Made by a program: the position numbers and the translations under genes. From NCBI RefSeq assembly GCF_048269205.1, contig NZ_JBLXJC010000001.1:186001-250000 (forward strand): a stretch of DNA of 64,000 nucleotides, read 5' to 3'. Each line of letters begins with the position of its first letter. Positions within the stretch are counted from its first letter, which is position 1. The notes under the pieces were generated by a model. The model saw nothing but the letters and a program-made list of their open reading frames with translations. It did no database searches and was not told the DNA's origin. The DNA comes from Emcibacter sp048269205 (lineage in GTDB: Bacteria > Pseudomonadota > Alphaproteobacteria > Sphingomonadales > Emcibacteraceae). Shown piece after piece: positions 8,642-17,551 of the stretch.

Positions 8642-9892
8642 TTATGGTGCGGCGATCAGGCCGACCATGGCTCCTGAGATGGCTGTGGCGATGAAGGCCG
8701 AGACAATGGTCCGGGGGCCAAGTTCAATGATTTCCCTGCGCCGCTCCGGCGCAAGTGTCGACAGCGTACCGATCATGATGGCCAGGCTGCCCAGGTTTCC
8801 GAAACTGCACAGGGCATAGGTCAGGATATAGCGGCTGTGCAGGCTGATTTCCCCGGCGCCCAGGTTGCCGAGCTGCATATAGGCGACAATCTCGTTGATC
8901 ACTACCTTGGTGCCCAGCAGGGCGCCGGCTTCGGCGGCGTCGCTCCAGGGGATGCCCATGAGCCAGGCGAAGGGCGCCATCAGTGTACCGAGGATCAGGG
9001 ACAGGGTGAGCGGTTCGTCTCCGACCGTGACAAGCGCCAGGATCATGTTGACCAGTTCAATAAGAGAGACAAAGACAATAAGCAGGGCGACGATATTGGC
9101 CACCAGCCGCAAGGCATTGCCTGTACCCTTGGTAATAGCGTCCAGGGCGCCGGAATAATGGCTTTCGAGGCTCACATTGCGGCTTTCAAAGGACAGGTCA
9201 CCGGGCACCATAATCTTGGCAATCATGATGGCGGCCGGGGCATTTATGACCGAGGCGATCAGAAGATGACCGAACGCGCCGGGAAAGGTCGGTTCGATCA
9301 GGGTCGCCACCAGCACCATGATAGAGCCGGCGATGGTGGACATGCCGACGCTCATGACGACAAAAAGTTCGCTGCGGCTCAGTTTCGGGATATAGGGGCC
9401 GATCAGCAGGGGGGATTCCGCCATGCCCATGAATATATTGGCGGCGGAGGCGATGCCCACGGCGCCGCCGACCCGGAAGGCCTTTTGCATCAGAACCGCC
9501 GCGCCGCGCACCAGCCAGGCAAGTATGCGCCAGTGCCAGAGCAGGGCGGACAAGGCGCCGATCATCAGCACCAGGGGCAGCACCCGGAATGCGAAGATAA
9601 AATTGTTGGCCGGATTGGTGGTGTCAAAGGGTGTGGGGCCGCCGCCCACATAACCGAAGACAAAGGCTGTGCCTTTCTCGGTGGCCAGGCTGACGCTCTG
9701 GATTCCGCTGGAAAGGGTGGCAAAGGCGCTCTGGATCAGGGGGACATAAAGCAGCAGCAGGATAAGGCATATCTGCACCAGAAGTCCGGTGATAATAATG
9801 CGCGGACGGACCTCTCTCTTTTTTTCCGAAAGAAGCCATGCCAGTGCCAGATAAATGAGGATACCCGCAATACCCTGCAGATATAACGCCAT
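8642..9892 (-). CDS. Concentrative nucleoside transporter (NupC/CNT family)
   Basis: Inner-membrane, cation-coupled nucleoside importer. The 416-residue length and about ten hydrophobic segments fit the CNT family. Family landmarks are the gate region GGAVGIASAANIFMGMAESP and the FGNLGSLAIMIG segment. It is the upstream gene of a pair with the PfkB-type kinase, giving an uptake-and-phosphorylation unit for nucleosides. Its start faces the divergent serine hydrolase gene. Confidence 0.92.
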   Translation of the reverse strand: MALYLQGIAGILIYLALAWLLSEKKREVRPRIIITGLLVQICLILLLLYVPLIQSAFATLSSGIQSVSLATEKGTAFVFGYVGGGPTPFDTTNPANNFIFAFRVLPLVLMIGALSALLWHWRILAWLVRGAAVLMQKAFRVGGAVGIASAANIFMGMAESPLLIGPYIPKLSRSELFVVMSVGMSTIAGSIMVLVATLIEPTFPGAFGHLLIASVINAPAAIMIAKIMVPGDLSFESRNVSLESHYSGALDAITKGTGNALRLVANIVALLIVFVSLIELVNMILALVTVGDEPLTLSLILGTLMAPFAWLMGIPWSDAAEAGALLGTKVVINEIVAYMQLGNLGAGEISLHSRYILTYALCSFGNLGSLAIMIGTLSTLAPERRREIIELGPRTIVSAFIATAISGAMVGLIAAP

Positions 9893-10107
9893 ATGTCGGT
9901 TCCCTGCCCGAAAAGTTCACAGATAAACTTTCTATGAAGGCAGGGTAACAGTTATATTACAATCTGGATTTTTTACCCTGATATTGTCCTTTTCCCCTCT
10001 GGACCTCCCCGGGAAAGGGTAATATGAGACGTCCTGCACAAGTTTCTGTTCTTTCGGGGAATTCTGAAGGGGCGGGATATAACAACGATAAACAAAGGGG
10101 ATTATTT

Positions 10108-11559
10108 ATGACAATATTCAATCAGGACGGAATATCCTTTTCCCGTCCCCTCTGGACGGCATGTCTGGGGATATTTCTTACAACTGTCACACTGCAGGCC
10201 GCCGCGGCCACTGAACCCACACCGGAAACGGTGAAATCGCAGGTGGCGGGCTACAAGGCAGCCTTTACCTGCAGCGCCACTTTTAATGGCGGAAAATCCG
10301 CAGACATGATCCGGCAGGATGAACTGACCGGTATACGGCTTGATTACCGGAAATATATGGCCGAACTGCCGGATGCGGAAATCAATCAGGGGGAAAAATA
10401 TGTTTCCGTCCGGTTCAGCGAAGACCTGCCGCCACGCTATGCGGTCTGGCGTCCGGGACTTGGTTGTGCGCAGCTTCCGCCGGGGGCTGATCTGTCCGTG
10501 CGCAAACATGTCCCGTCAGTGAATTTCTCTTCTGCGCCGGATAATGGCGTAAAACCCTGGCCCGTGGGGGATGCGGTCCCGGAACCGGATATGGCCCCTT
10601 CCCCCCTTCAGGCGGTGCTCAATGATGCTTTCACCACCGAAAAATACGGTGATCCAAAGGCAACCAGCGCGACCCTGGTGACCACGCCGGACCGGCTTCT
10701 GGCAGAGCAATACAAGGCGGGCTTCACCCCGCATACCTCCCAGCGCACCTGGTCAGTGGCAAAAAGTATCAGCGCGACGGTCATCGGCATTGCTGTGGAG
10801 AAGGGACTTCTGGATATCAAGGCCCCGGCCAATATTCCCGAATGGTCGGCCCCGGGTGATCCCCGGCAGAAAATCACCCTGGAGAACCTGCTGCATATGG
10901 CCAGCGGCCTGGACAGCAATAAGGCTGGAAACCGGACAAGCTATGTTTATTTCGGTGGCGGTCTGGTGACGGATAATGCGACAGAAAAAATGCTGGAAAC
11001 GGCGCCCGGCAAACGCTGGAAATATGCCAATAATGATACATTGCTGGCAGTCCGGTCCCTCAAGGCGACGCTGGGTGAGACGGAGGCCATGCTGCGCTTT
11101 CCGACCGAGCAGTTGTTCCGGAAGATCGGCATGGGCCATACGGTGGCGGAAACAGACTGGCAGGGAAATTTTGTCCTCTCCAGCCAGGTCTGGTCCACGG
11201 CCCGGGATCTGGCCCGGCTTGGTATCCTTTACCTCAATGACGGCGTTTGGCAGGGCGAAAAACTGTTGCCGGACTGGTGGCGGGAATTCGTCAGCACGCC
11301 GGCACCGTCGCAGCCGCCGCTTGTGAACGGGGAAGGTCATCCTCTGCCCGGGTACGGCGCCCAGTTCTGGTTGTTCGACAGCCGCTTCCCGGGTCTGCCG
11401 GACGATGTTTTCGCCATGGCCGGCAACAGGGGGCAGTATGTGATGATCATTCCCTCACGGAATCTGGTGATTGTCCGGCGCGGCTATGACAGCCCGGACG
11501 GCGTGCGCTTTAACATCGCCGCCTTCACGGCCGATATCCTGGCGGCGCTCAATCAGTAA
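10108..11559 (+). CDS. Beta-lactamase-fold serine hydrolase, exported
   Basis: Probable periplasmic serine hydrolase of the class C beta-lactamase/esterase fold. The ATG at 10108 has AAAGGGG seven bases upstream, so I prefer it to the ATG at 10024 in the same frame. The 483-residue product starts with a signal peptide ending near LQAAAATEP. The active-site pattern is visible: Ser216-Val-Ala-Lys219 (SxxK) and Tyr306-Ala-Asn308 (YxN). An N-terminal region of about 150 residues precedes the catalytic domain. Substrate cannot be told from sequence; it could be a D-amino peptidase or esterase rather than a true beta-lactamase. Confidence 0.88.
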   Translation: MTIFNQDGISFSRPLWTACLGIFLTTVTLQAAAATEPTPETVKSQVAGYKAAFTCSATFNGGKSADMIRQDELTGIRLDYRKYMAELPDAEINQGEKYVSVRFSEDLPPRYAVWRPGLGCAQLPPGADLSVRKHVPSVNFSSAPDNGVKPWPVGDAVPEPDMAPSPLQAVLNDAFTTEKYGDPKATSATLVTTPDRLLAEQYKAGFTPHTSQRTWSVAKSISATVIGIAVEKGLLDIKAPANIPEWSAPGDPRQKITLENLLHMASGLDSNKAGNRTSYVYFGGGLVTDNATEKMLETAPGKRWKYANNDTLLAVRSLKATLGETEAMLRFPTEQLFRKIGMGHTVAETDWQGNFVLSSQVWSTARDLARLGILYLNDGVWQGEKLLPDWWREFVSTPAPSQPPLVNGEGHPLPGYGAQFWLFDSRFPGLPDDVFAMAGNRGQYVMIIPSRNLVIVRRGYDSPDGVRFNIAAFTADILAALNQ

Positions 11560-11580
11560 TATGTCAAGCCGGGACGGGCG

Positions 11581-12504
11581 TCAGGCCTGTTCCCGGCGAA
11601 TCATATAGACCTGAAGATTGCACCAGGCGGCCTTCAGGTAGGACGTGGACAATCCTGCATTTTCTGCCCGGATCAACATGTCGCCCACCAGTTGATCGGC
11701 CTCCACAGGCTTGCCCAGCTCCAGATCCCTGAACATGGAAGAGGTATAATCCGAACCTTCCCGGGTCATGGTCTCTTTCATATACTCCAGGGAGGCGTCG
11801 GACAGGGGATAGCCGGCTGCGGCGGCGGCTCCTGCACATTCGTCAATGATCGCCAGGGCGATTTCCCGGCCGTCACGGGTTGCCATGATATCGCCGATGC
11901 TGCCACGCATCAGGCAATTGAGGGTACCGAGAACGGTGATATGGCAGAATTTGTCCCACATGGCCGAGGCCATGTGGGGGGAATGACTGACACTGACCGG
12001 CGCTTTCAGAAACAACTCCTCGAGCTGGCGGCTGAAGGCGAGTTGGCTGTCTGAACGCGGCCCGAAAGTGATATGGCCCGGGCGAGACCAGGACCGGATG
12101 CTGCCGTCTTTCTGTAGTGTACAGATGTTTTTGGCGAGCCCGCCCAGGACCTTTTCTTCTCCGAATGTTTTATCCAGAACATCCAGGTGTTTCAGGCCGT
12201 TGAGCAGGGGAAGGATATGGCTGTCCGGACCGATCGCCGGGGTGATGGACTTTACGGCGCTCTCCAGGTCATAGGCCTTGCAGCCCAGGATCACCAGATC
12301 ATAGGGGCTGTCCACCTCCTCGACAAGATGATCTGTCACATCAATTGTATAGTCCCGGTCCGGGGTGTGAATGACAAGACCGTTCCGTTTCAGCAGGTTA
12401 TGCCGTTTCCGGCGCACCAGAAAGGTGACGTCCGCACCGCTGTGCAAAAGAAGCCCGCCGAAATATCCGCCGATTGCCCCGGCGCCCAGAACCAGAATTC
12501 TCAT
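11581..12504 (-). CDS. panE: Ketopantoate reductase family protein (2-dehydropantoate 2-reductase)
   Basis: NADPH-dependent reductase that would make pantoate for coenzyme A. The 307-residue protein opens with the dinucleotide-binding loop GAGAIGGYFGG, and the family's Lys in AKNICTL and the Asn/Ser region SAMWDKFCHITVLGTLNC are present. It converges on the serine hydrolase gene with a 21-base gap. The family contains many paralogues of other function, so the pantothenate role is likely but not certain. Confidence 0.85.
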   Translation of the reverse strand: MRILVLGAGAIGGYFGGLLLHSGADVTFLVRRKRHNLLKRNGLVIHTPDRDYTIDVTDHLVEEVDSPYDLVILGCKAYDLESAVKSITPAIGPDSHILPLLNGLKHLDVLDKTFGEEKVLGGLAKNICTLQKDGSIRSWSRPGHITFGPRSDSQLAFSRQLEELFLKAPVSVSHSPHMASAMWDKFCHITVLGTLNCLMRGSIGDIMATRDGREIALAIIDECAGAAAAAGYPLSDASLEYMKETMTREGSDYTSSMFRDLELGKPVEADQLVGDMLIRAENAGLSTSYLKAAWCNLQVYMIRREQA

Positions 12505-12584
12505 GTTTCACTCCTGAATTGGTTTCGGGGGCATATATAGCGGGCTGGGGAGAAAAATTCCAGAAGTGACTGTAGAGCAGCGCT

Positions 12585-13454
12585 TCAGGAAGGTTCCTGA
12601 AAATCGCAGGCGCCGCAGTTGCGGTAAAAAACCGAAGTCTGGGCGCAGGCAAAAGCCAGCGGCAGGGACATCAGGGGCGACAAGGCGAAAATCATCAGGA
12701 ACTGTTCCTCCCGCCCCCCGGCCCAGCCGGCGAAAAGATCAAGACCGGTGAGCCTCAGGACAATGAACTGCACGGCCGTTACAATTCCCAGTGACGGGAT
12801 TACCCCGATCAGGAGGCTGAACAGCATGTGGCCTGTGAGAGTACGGGTCAGGTCCCAGGATGACCGGAAACTGAGCGTCTTGCCGATGGACTGGGCAGCA
12901 AAGGCCAGAGACAGGCGAAGGCCGATGGCCAGACCCAGCAGGCTGATAATGGCCGCTGCAGAAAGATAGACGGTCAGTTCCAGTGACCCCACGGTTTCCA
13001 CTGATCCCTGCTGGTCCAGGTTGATCTGGTTCAGGATCATCAGCACCGCACTGCTCAGCAAAAACATGAGCACCAGAATGACGCCGAGAAAGACCAGAAT
13101 TTTGATGCTGAAATGAAAACTGCGACTGATCAGCGGCCAGAATTTGCGGCGCATAAAATGTTCAGGTCCCAGAAGAAACAGCCGATGCCAGAGAATGGCC
13201 GAAGGTACAAGCCAGATGAAAGTGGTGGCGATCAAAAGGAAAAAGGAAAACTGGAATCCTTCGGGGATTCCCTCCCGGCTGTCCGGGCCTGTAAGTACCG
13301 GCTCAAGATAGCCGAGATAGCCGGCCAGACAGAAGGGCAGAAAGGCAAACAGGGAGATCAGGATATGCTGGAACCTGAAGTGCCACAGACAGCCATAGGC
13401 CTCGAGGATACAGGTTATCAGGGATTTGTCCCGTTTTCCGGTTTCAATCGGCAT
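12585..13454 (-). CDS. Polytopic membrane protein of unknown function, paralogue of the next gene
   Basis: About 289 residues with six predicted hydrophobic segments. I recognise no named family. The ATG at 13454 has AGGAT six bases upstream; an in-frame TTG at 13460 lacks that spacing. It resembles the upstream neighbour in length, spacing of hydrophobic segments and short motifs (RLFLLGPEHFMRRKFWPL here, RLHLLGCGNFLKFSLPDL there, each after the third hydrophobic segment). The two genes are separated by 12 bases and follow rppH, so they form one transcription unit. Confidence 0.75.
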   Translation of the reverse strand: MPIETGKRDKSLITCILEAYGCLWHFRFQHILISLFAFLPFCLAGYLGYLEPVLTGPDSREGIPEGFQFSFFLLIATTFIWLVPSAILWHRLFLLGPEHFMRRKFWPLISRSFHFSIKILVFLGVILVLMFLLSSAVLMILNQINLDQQGSVETVGSLELTVYLSAAAIISLLGLAIGLRLSLAFAAQSIGKTLSFRSSWDLTRTLTGHMLFSLLIGVIPSLGIVTAVQFIVLRLTGLDLFAGWAGGREEQFLMIFALSPLMSLPLAFACAQTSVFYRNCGACDFQEPS

Positions 13455-13466
13455 GTGCAATCCTTA

Positions 13467-14336
13467 TCAGACAATCAGGTCTGCGATATGGCCCTTGTCA
13501 TCTTCCGTCCGGACCAGACGAGTATAAATTCGGGTCATGCAGCAGCAAAACAGGGAGCTGGGCGCAAGGATCAGAGGGCTGAGCATATATTGTACAATAA
13601 TAAATGCCGGGTCGATCATTGCCGTTCCTGTTATGCCGAAAAACCCGGCCAGAAGATTAAGTAACAGCATAGAGAAGACCCAGGCCGGGAGCACCGACAA
13701 CAGCAGGCTCGTAAAAATAGTCAGGCTGTTGTTCCTGCTGTAATACCAGGCCTCCCTGAAAGGGATAAAGGACCTGTTTTCGGCAATGCTGACAAAGGTA
13801 ATCTGCATCCTGAATGAAATGCCCACGGTTATGATGGTGATTATTGTAGCGATCATCAGGGACAGGGGGCGGTTGCCCTGGGGGGCGATATCAAGCCCGC
13901 TTACCCCGGAAATGACAGACAGGACAAGCCCCAGACCGGTGGTCATCACAAGCATAAAAATCAGCAGCAGAATAATCATGGCGGCAAGATAAAGAATATA
14001 TTTCAGCAGCATCCGGCCAAGGTCCGGCAGGGAAAATTTAAGGAAGTTCCCGCATCCCAGAAGATGGAGCCGGAAAAACAGCAATGTCAGGGCGCTGGTG
14101 ACCAGAAAGGCCATGGCCACAAAAGCCAGATAGGCGCTGCTGAACTGGAAGGTTACATTCCCGCCGGGAGCAACGTGTTTTGTAAGCGAAAGTCCCGGGA
14201 CAAACAGGAACAGGCTGAAGGGCAGATAGAAAACATAGGAAAGAATCGCATGCTGTTTGAGGTTTGTCCGGAACGTCAGATAAGTCTCTTTCGCAACGTC
14301 AACAACAGATAATGTTCTTTCTTCACTCTGGATCAT
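13467..14336 (-). CDS. Polytopic membrane protein of unknown function, paralogue of the previous gene
   Basis: 289 residues with about six hydrophobic segments and a short cytoplasmic N-terminus. Its ATG overlaps the TGA of rppH by four bases (ATGA), which implies translational coupling to the RNA pyrophosphohydrolase. It shares its layout with the following gene and probably arose with it by tandem duplication. No catalytic motif is visible. A tentative link to envelope function is guesswork. Confidence 0.75.
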   Translation of the reverse strand: MIQSEERTLSVVDVAKETYLTFRTNLKQHAILSYVFYLPFSLFLFVPGLSLTKHVAPGGNVTFQFSSAYLAFVAMAFLVTSALTLLFFRLHLLGCGNFLKFSLPDLGRMLLKYILYLAAMIILLLIFMLVMTTGLGLVLSVISGVSGLDIAPQGNRPLSLMIATIITIITVGISFRMQITFVSIAENRSFIPFREAWYYSRNNSLTIFTSLLLSVLPAWVFSMLLLNLLAGFFGITGTAMIDPAFIIVQYMLSPLILAPSSLFCCCMTRIYTRLVRTEDDKGHIADLIV

Positions 14337-14827
14337 GGGTTTCTGCCTGCATTTTCCGCTATTATTCCGCCGAAGCGTTTTATCAGTGCCTGATAGAGGT
14401 CCCGTTTGAACGGTACTATCATATCCGGCAGGTCGGACAGATCAATCCATTTCCATTCGCTGAATTCCTGGTGGTCTGTCTCCAGATTGATGTCTTCATC
14501 CCGGCCCAGAAAGCGATAGACAAACCATTTCATTTTCTGGCCCCGGTAGCGTCCTTTCCAGACCTTGCCGACCAGGTGTTCGGGCAGATCATAGGTCAGC
14601 CAGTCATCGGTCTGTGCCAGCAGTTCCACCTTGTCGGTGCCGATTTCCTCTTTGAGCTCCCTTAAGGCCGCCTCGCCGGGGTCTTCTCCCTTGTCGATGC
14701 CGCCCTGGGGCATTTGCCAGGCTTCGGCCGTCTGGTCGATTCTCTGGGCCATAAAGATCCTGCCTTCGTCGTTAAACATCATCATGCCGGCGCAGGGGCG
14801 ATAGGGGAGTTTCTCTTTATCTGTCAT
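14333..14827 (-). CDS. rppH: RNA pyrophosphohydrolase (Nudix)
   Basis: Removes pyrophosphate from the 5' end of mRNA and so starts decay. The 164-residue protein matches the family length and starts with YRPCAGMMMFNDEGRIFMAQR. The Nudix box is complete: the GGIDKGEDPGEAALREL stretch followed by KEEIGT supplies the metal-binding glutamates. It is co-oriented with the core cluster to its right and overlaps the next gene by four bases. Confidence 0.95.
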   Translation of the reverse strand: MTDKEKLPYRPCAGMMMFNDEGRIFMAQRIDQTAEAWQMPQGGIDKGEDPGEAALRELKEEIGTDKVELLAQTDDWLTYDLPEHLVGKVWKGRYRGQKMKWFVYRFLGRDEDINLETDHQEFSEWKWIDLSDLPDMIVPFKRDLYQALIKRFGGIIAENAGRNP

Positions 14828-14935
14828 GTGACCTCGTTGGCTGGAAATTCCATCTCGTCTATTTTGAACAACTGAAGCCGTCTTTCAATAGGCAGTTGGT
14901 GTTGTCGGGACTTTTACTGGCGTGAAGGCTGCTAT

Positions 14936-16093
14936 CTAGCGGATCGGCTGACGGTTGGCGATGGCTGTGACGGGTACCAACTGGATACCCTTGCCGGGCA
15001 GGGTTTTGGCCCAGGCATCCAGTTGCTCGATGGTCAGCGGGAACGGACGGGCGATGCCCAGCGCCGCTCCATAGGTTCTTGCCGTGGTCTCCAGCTCGCG
15101 GAGGCGGGTCTGGATTTCCTCTTCGTTGACGGTGTTGTCGATATAGCGGTTGTTGATGGCCCGTGGCATCCCCAGCCGGCGGGCGTACCGGGCCGCGACG
15201 CTATAGCGGCTTGAGCGGGAATCGACAAACATCAAGCCCCGGCCGTGAAGTTCCTCCAACACCGGATGAATGGCGTTTTCGGCTGCCGTGAATTTCGATC
15301 CCATTTCGTTCAGGACCCCCACATAGCCGGTGACCCGGGAAAGGACCCACATAAGCCGGTTCATGTTGTCCCGTTTCGAATAGCCTGCCATCAGGGTGTG
15401 TGGGCCCGGATCATTCTCGGGATAGTTCAGCGGCTCCATGGGCACAAGAAGCAATGCCTCGTGACCGAATTCGCGGCCCAGGTCCACCCAGTCCTGCAAT
15501 TCGCGGCCATATGGGGTGACGGCGATATCCATTTCGCCAGGCAGTGTCCTGATGGCCTGTTCGCTCTGTTCCGCATTCAGGCCTATTCCCTTGACAATGA
15601 TGGCGATGCGCGGTGCGATGCTGAGATCTTCATGCGGCCGGGCATATTCCTGCCAGGCGACAAGGCCGTCCGGTCCCAGCACCGGCAGGGGGCCGTCCCG
15701 GCTTTGCATGACAAGGCCCGGATTGGGTACCTTCTTCAGGCTCATGAATTTTGTATAGGGGATCTGTTCACTCTGTGGCGCCGTTTCTTCGGGGATAACC
15801 TCTTTCTGCAGCTCTTGTTCGGCTTTTGCGTTAGCCTCTTCTTCAGCGAAAGACAGGCTGTCATCCGGATCCGACAGGACGATGATGTTTTCCGAAGCGG
15901 GCTTATGGCTTTCTTCCGCTGGTTTTTCCTGTTCCTCTGCCACCTTTGCCGGTTCGGGCAGGGGCTCCTCAGCGGTCAGGGAAAGCCAGACGAAAAGGCC
16001 GCCAAAGGACACAAGCACAAGCACCCAGGCCGCTACCAGCGGACTGATGGTGCGTCTGCGCGTCATCGTTGGTAATTCCGGCTCGTCTGCCAT
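14936..16093 (-). CDS. Divergent polysaccharide deacetylase family protein (YibQ-like)
   Basis: A 385-residue protein with a single N-terminal membrane segment (about residues 17-38), an acidic Glu/Pro/Ala-rich linker to about residue 125, and a C-terminal divergent NodB-like domain (RIAIIVKGIGLNAEQ, then LMAGYSKRDNMNRLMWVL and LMFVDSRSSR). The family is commonly found beside the envC and ctpA genes, as here, and is thought to act in the periplasm on the cell wall, but its chemistry is not established. It lies 108 bases downstream of ctpA on the same strand. Confidence 0.88.
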   Translation of the reverse strand: MADEPELPTMTRRRTISPLVAAWVLVLVSFGGLFVWLSLTAEEPLPEPAKVAEEQEKPAEESHKPASENIIVLSDPDDSLSFAEEEANAKAEQELQKEVIPEETAPQSEQIPYTKFMSLKKVPNPGLVMQSRDGPLPVLGPDGLVAWQEYARPHEDLSIAPRIAIIVKGIGLNAEQSEQAIRTLPGEMDIAVTPYGRELQDWVDLGREFGHEALLLVPMEPLNYPENDPGPHTLMAGYSKRDNMNRLMWVLSRVTGYVGVLNEMGSKFTAAENAIHPVLEELHGRGLMFVDSRSSRYSVAARYARRLGMPRAINNRYIDNTVNEEEIQTRLRELETTARTYGAALGIARPFPLTIEQLDAWAKTLPGKGIQLVPVTAIANRQPIR

Positions 16094-16201
16094 TTTTCCC
16101 GGCCGTTACCGGCCTTTCCCCTTCCTGTTTATCTTTATTTTTACCTGTCACATAAAACAGGGGCCGGGTAGAACACATCCCGGTCCCCGCTTTATGTGTT
16201 T

Positions 16202-17551
16202 TTACTCGTAATTTCTGGCGATGGCCATACCCCGGATCAGATTGAAGGCATAGTTCAGCTGGTAATCCCGCTGCGCCGTGGTCAGTGTCTTCTCGTCTTC
16301 TGTGTTTTCGGCTTCGTCTTCACCGGCAGTTCCCGGGTCGGCGCTATTCTGCTCGGCGTTTTCGTCGGTTTCCTCAACGTTTTCATCCCCGTTGGGGTTC
16401 TCTAGACTGCCCCTGAGGCTGGCCTCACTGCGCCGCCTGGTGTTGATCGCCTCGGCGTCTTCAAGCCGCAGTTGTTCGACAACCACATCCGGAATGATTC
16501 CGTCACCCTGGATGCTTGTACCGGAGGGGGTGAAATAATAGGCGGTGGTCAGCCGCATGGCACCGTTTGCACCCAGCGGAATAACCGTTTGCACAGAACC
16601 TTTGCCGAAGGACTGGGTTCCGACGACCACACCGCGCTGGTGATCCTGCAGGGCGCCGGCGACAATTTCAGAGGCGGATGCAGAGCCGCCATTGATCAGT
16701 ACCACAAGAGACTTGCCGTTGATCAGGTCCCCCTTGCGCGCGTTATAGCGCTGGACGGACCGGTCGTTGCGGGTGCGGGTTGAAACCACCTCGCCGCGAT
16801 CAAGAAAGGCATCGGACACGGCGATGGCCTGGTCCAGAAGACCGCCGGGATTGTTGCGCAGGTCAAGCACAATACCCTGGAGGTTGTCGCCCAGTTCTTC
16901 CTTGATGGCGGACAGGGCATCTTTCAGGTTGTTCTCGGTGGTTTCGGTAAAGGAGGTGATACGCACGTAGCCGATTTCATCCTCGACCCGGTAGCGTACC
17001 GATTTGATCTTGATGACATCGCGGGTAATTGTGATTTCCAATGGGGCTTTCTCGCCCTTGCGCACCACGGTCAGGACAATAGGCTCACCCACTTCGCCAC
17101 GCATTTTTTCCACAGCCTCGTTAAGGGTCAGGCCCATGACCTGTTCCCCGTCGAGATGGGTGATATAGTCGCCGGCCTTCATACCTGCCTTGGCGGCCGG
17201 GGTGTCATCAATGGGGGAGACGACCCTGACCACGCCGCTTTCCTGGGTTACTTCCAGGCCGAGACCGCCGTATTCGCCACGGGTCTGGACCTGCATGTCC
17301 TCGAAATTCTTCGGATTCAGGTAGCTTGAATGGGGGTCCAGGGAGGCCAGCATGCCGTTGATGGCGGCCTCGATAAGTTCCTCATCCTCCACGTCCTTCA
17401 CATATTGTGACCGGATGCGCTCGAACACGTCTCCAAACAGGTTGAGCTGTTTGTAGGTATCTGAATTTGCGCTGTAGCCCACGGTATTGACCGCCATGCC
17501 GGCGCCGAAAATGGCCAGGGCAATTACAGCAGTTGCAGCAAATTTTTTCAT
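16202..17551 (-). CDS. ctpA: S41-family C-terminal processing peptidase
   Basis: Periplasmic Ser/Lys protease that trims or degrades envelope proteins. The 449-residue product has a signal peptide or anchor (residues 1-25), a PDZ domain at about 100-170, and the S41 core with Ser292 in GGSASASEI and Lys317 in TQSFGKGSV, at the usual 25-residue spacing. A long acidic, low-complexity segment (about residues 385-425) precedes a conserved end. Its ATG immediately follows the TAA of envC without a gap, so the pair is co-translated. Confidence 0.95.
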   Translation of the reverse strand: MKKFAATAVIALAIFGAGMAVNTVGYSANSDTYKQLNLFGDVFERIRSQYVKDVEDEELIEAAINGMLASLDPHSSYLNPKNFEDMQVQTRGEYGGLGLEVTQESGVVRVVSPIDDTPAAKAGMKAGDYITHLDGEQVMGLTLNEAVEKMRGEVGEPIVLTVVRKGEKAPLEITITRDVIKIKSVRYRVEDEIGYVRITSFTETTENNLKDALSAIKEELGDNLQGIVLDLRNNPGGLLDQAIAVSDAFLDRGEVVSTRTRNDRSVQRYNARKGDLINGKSLVVLINGGSASASEIVAGALQDHQRGVVVGTQSFGKGSVQTVIPLGANGAMRLTTAYYFTPSGTSIQGDGIIPDVVVEQLRLEDAEAINTRRRSEASLRGSLENPNGDENVEETDENAEQNSADPGTAGEDEAENTEDEKTLTTAQRDYQLNYAFNLIRGMAIARNYE

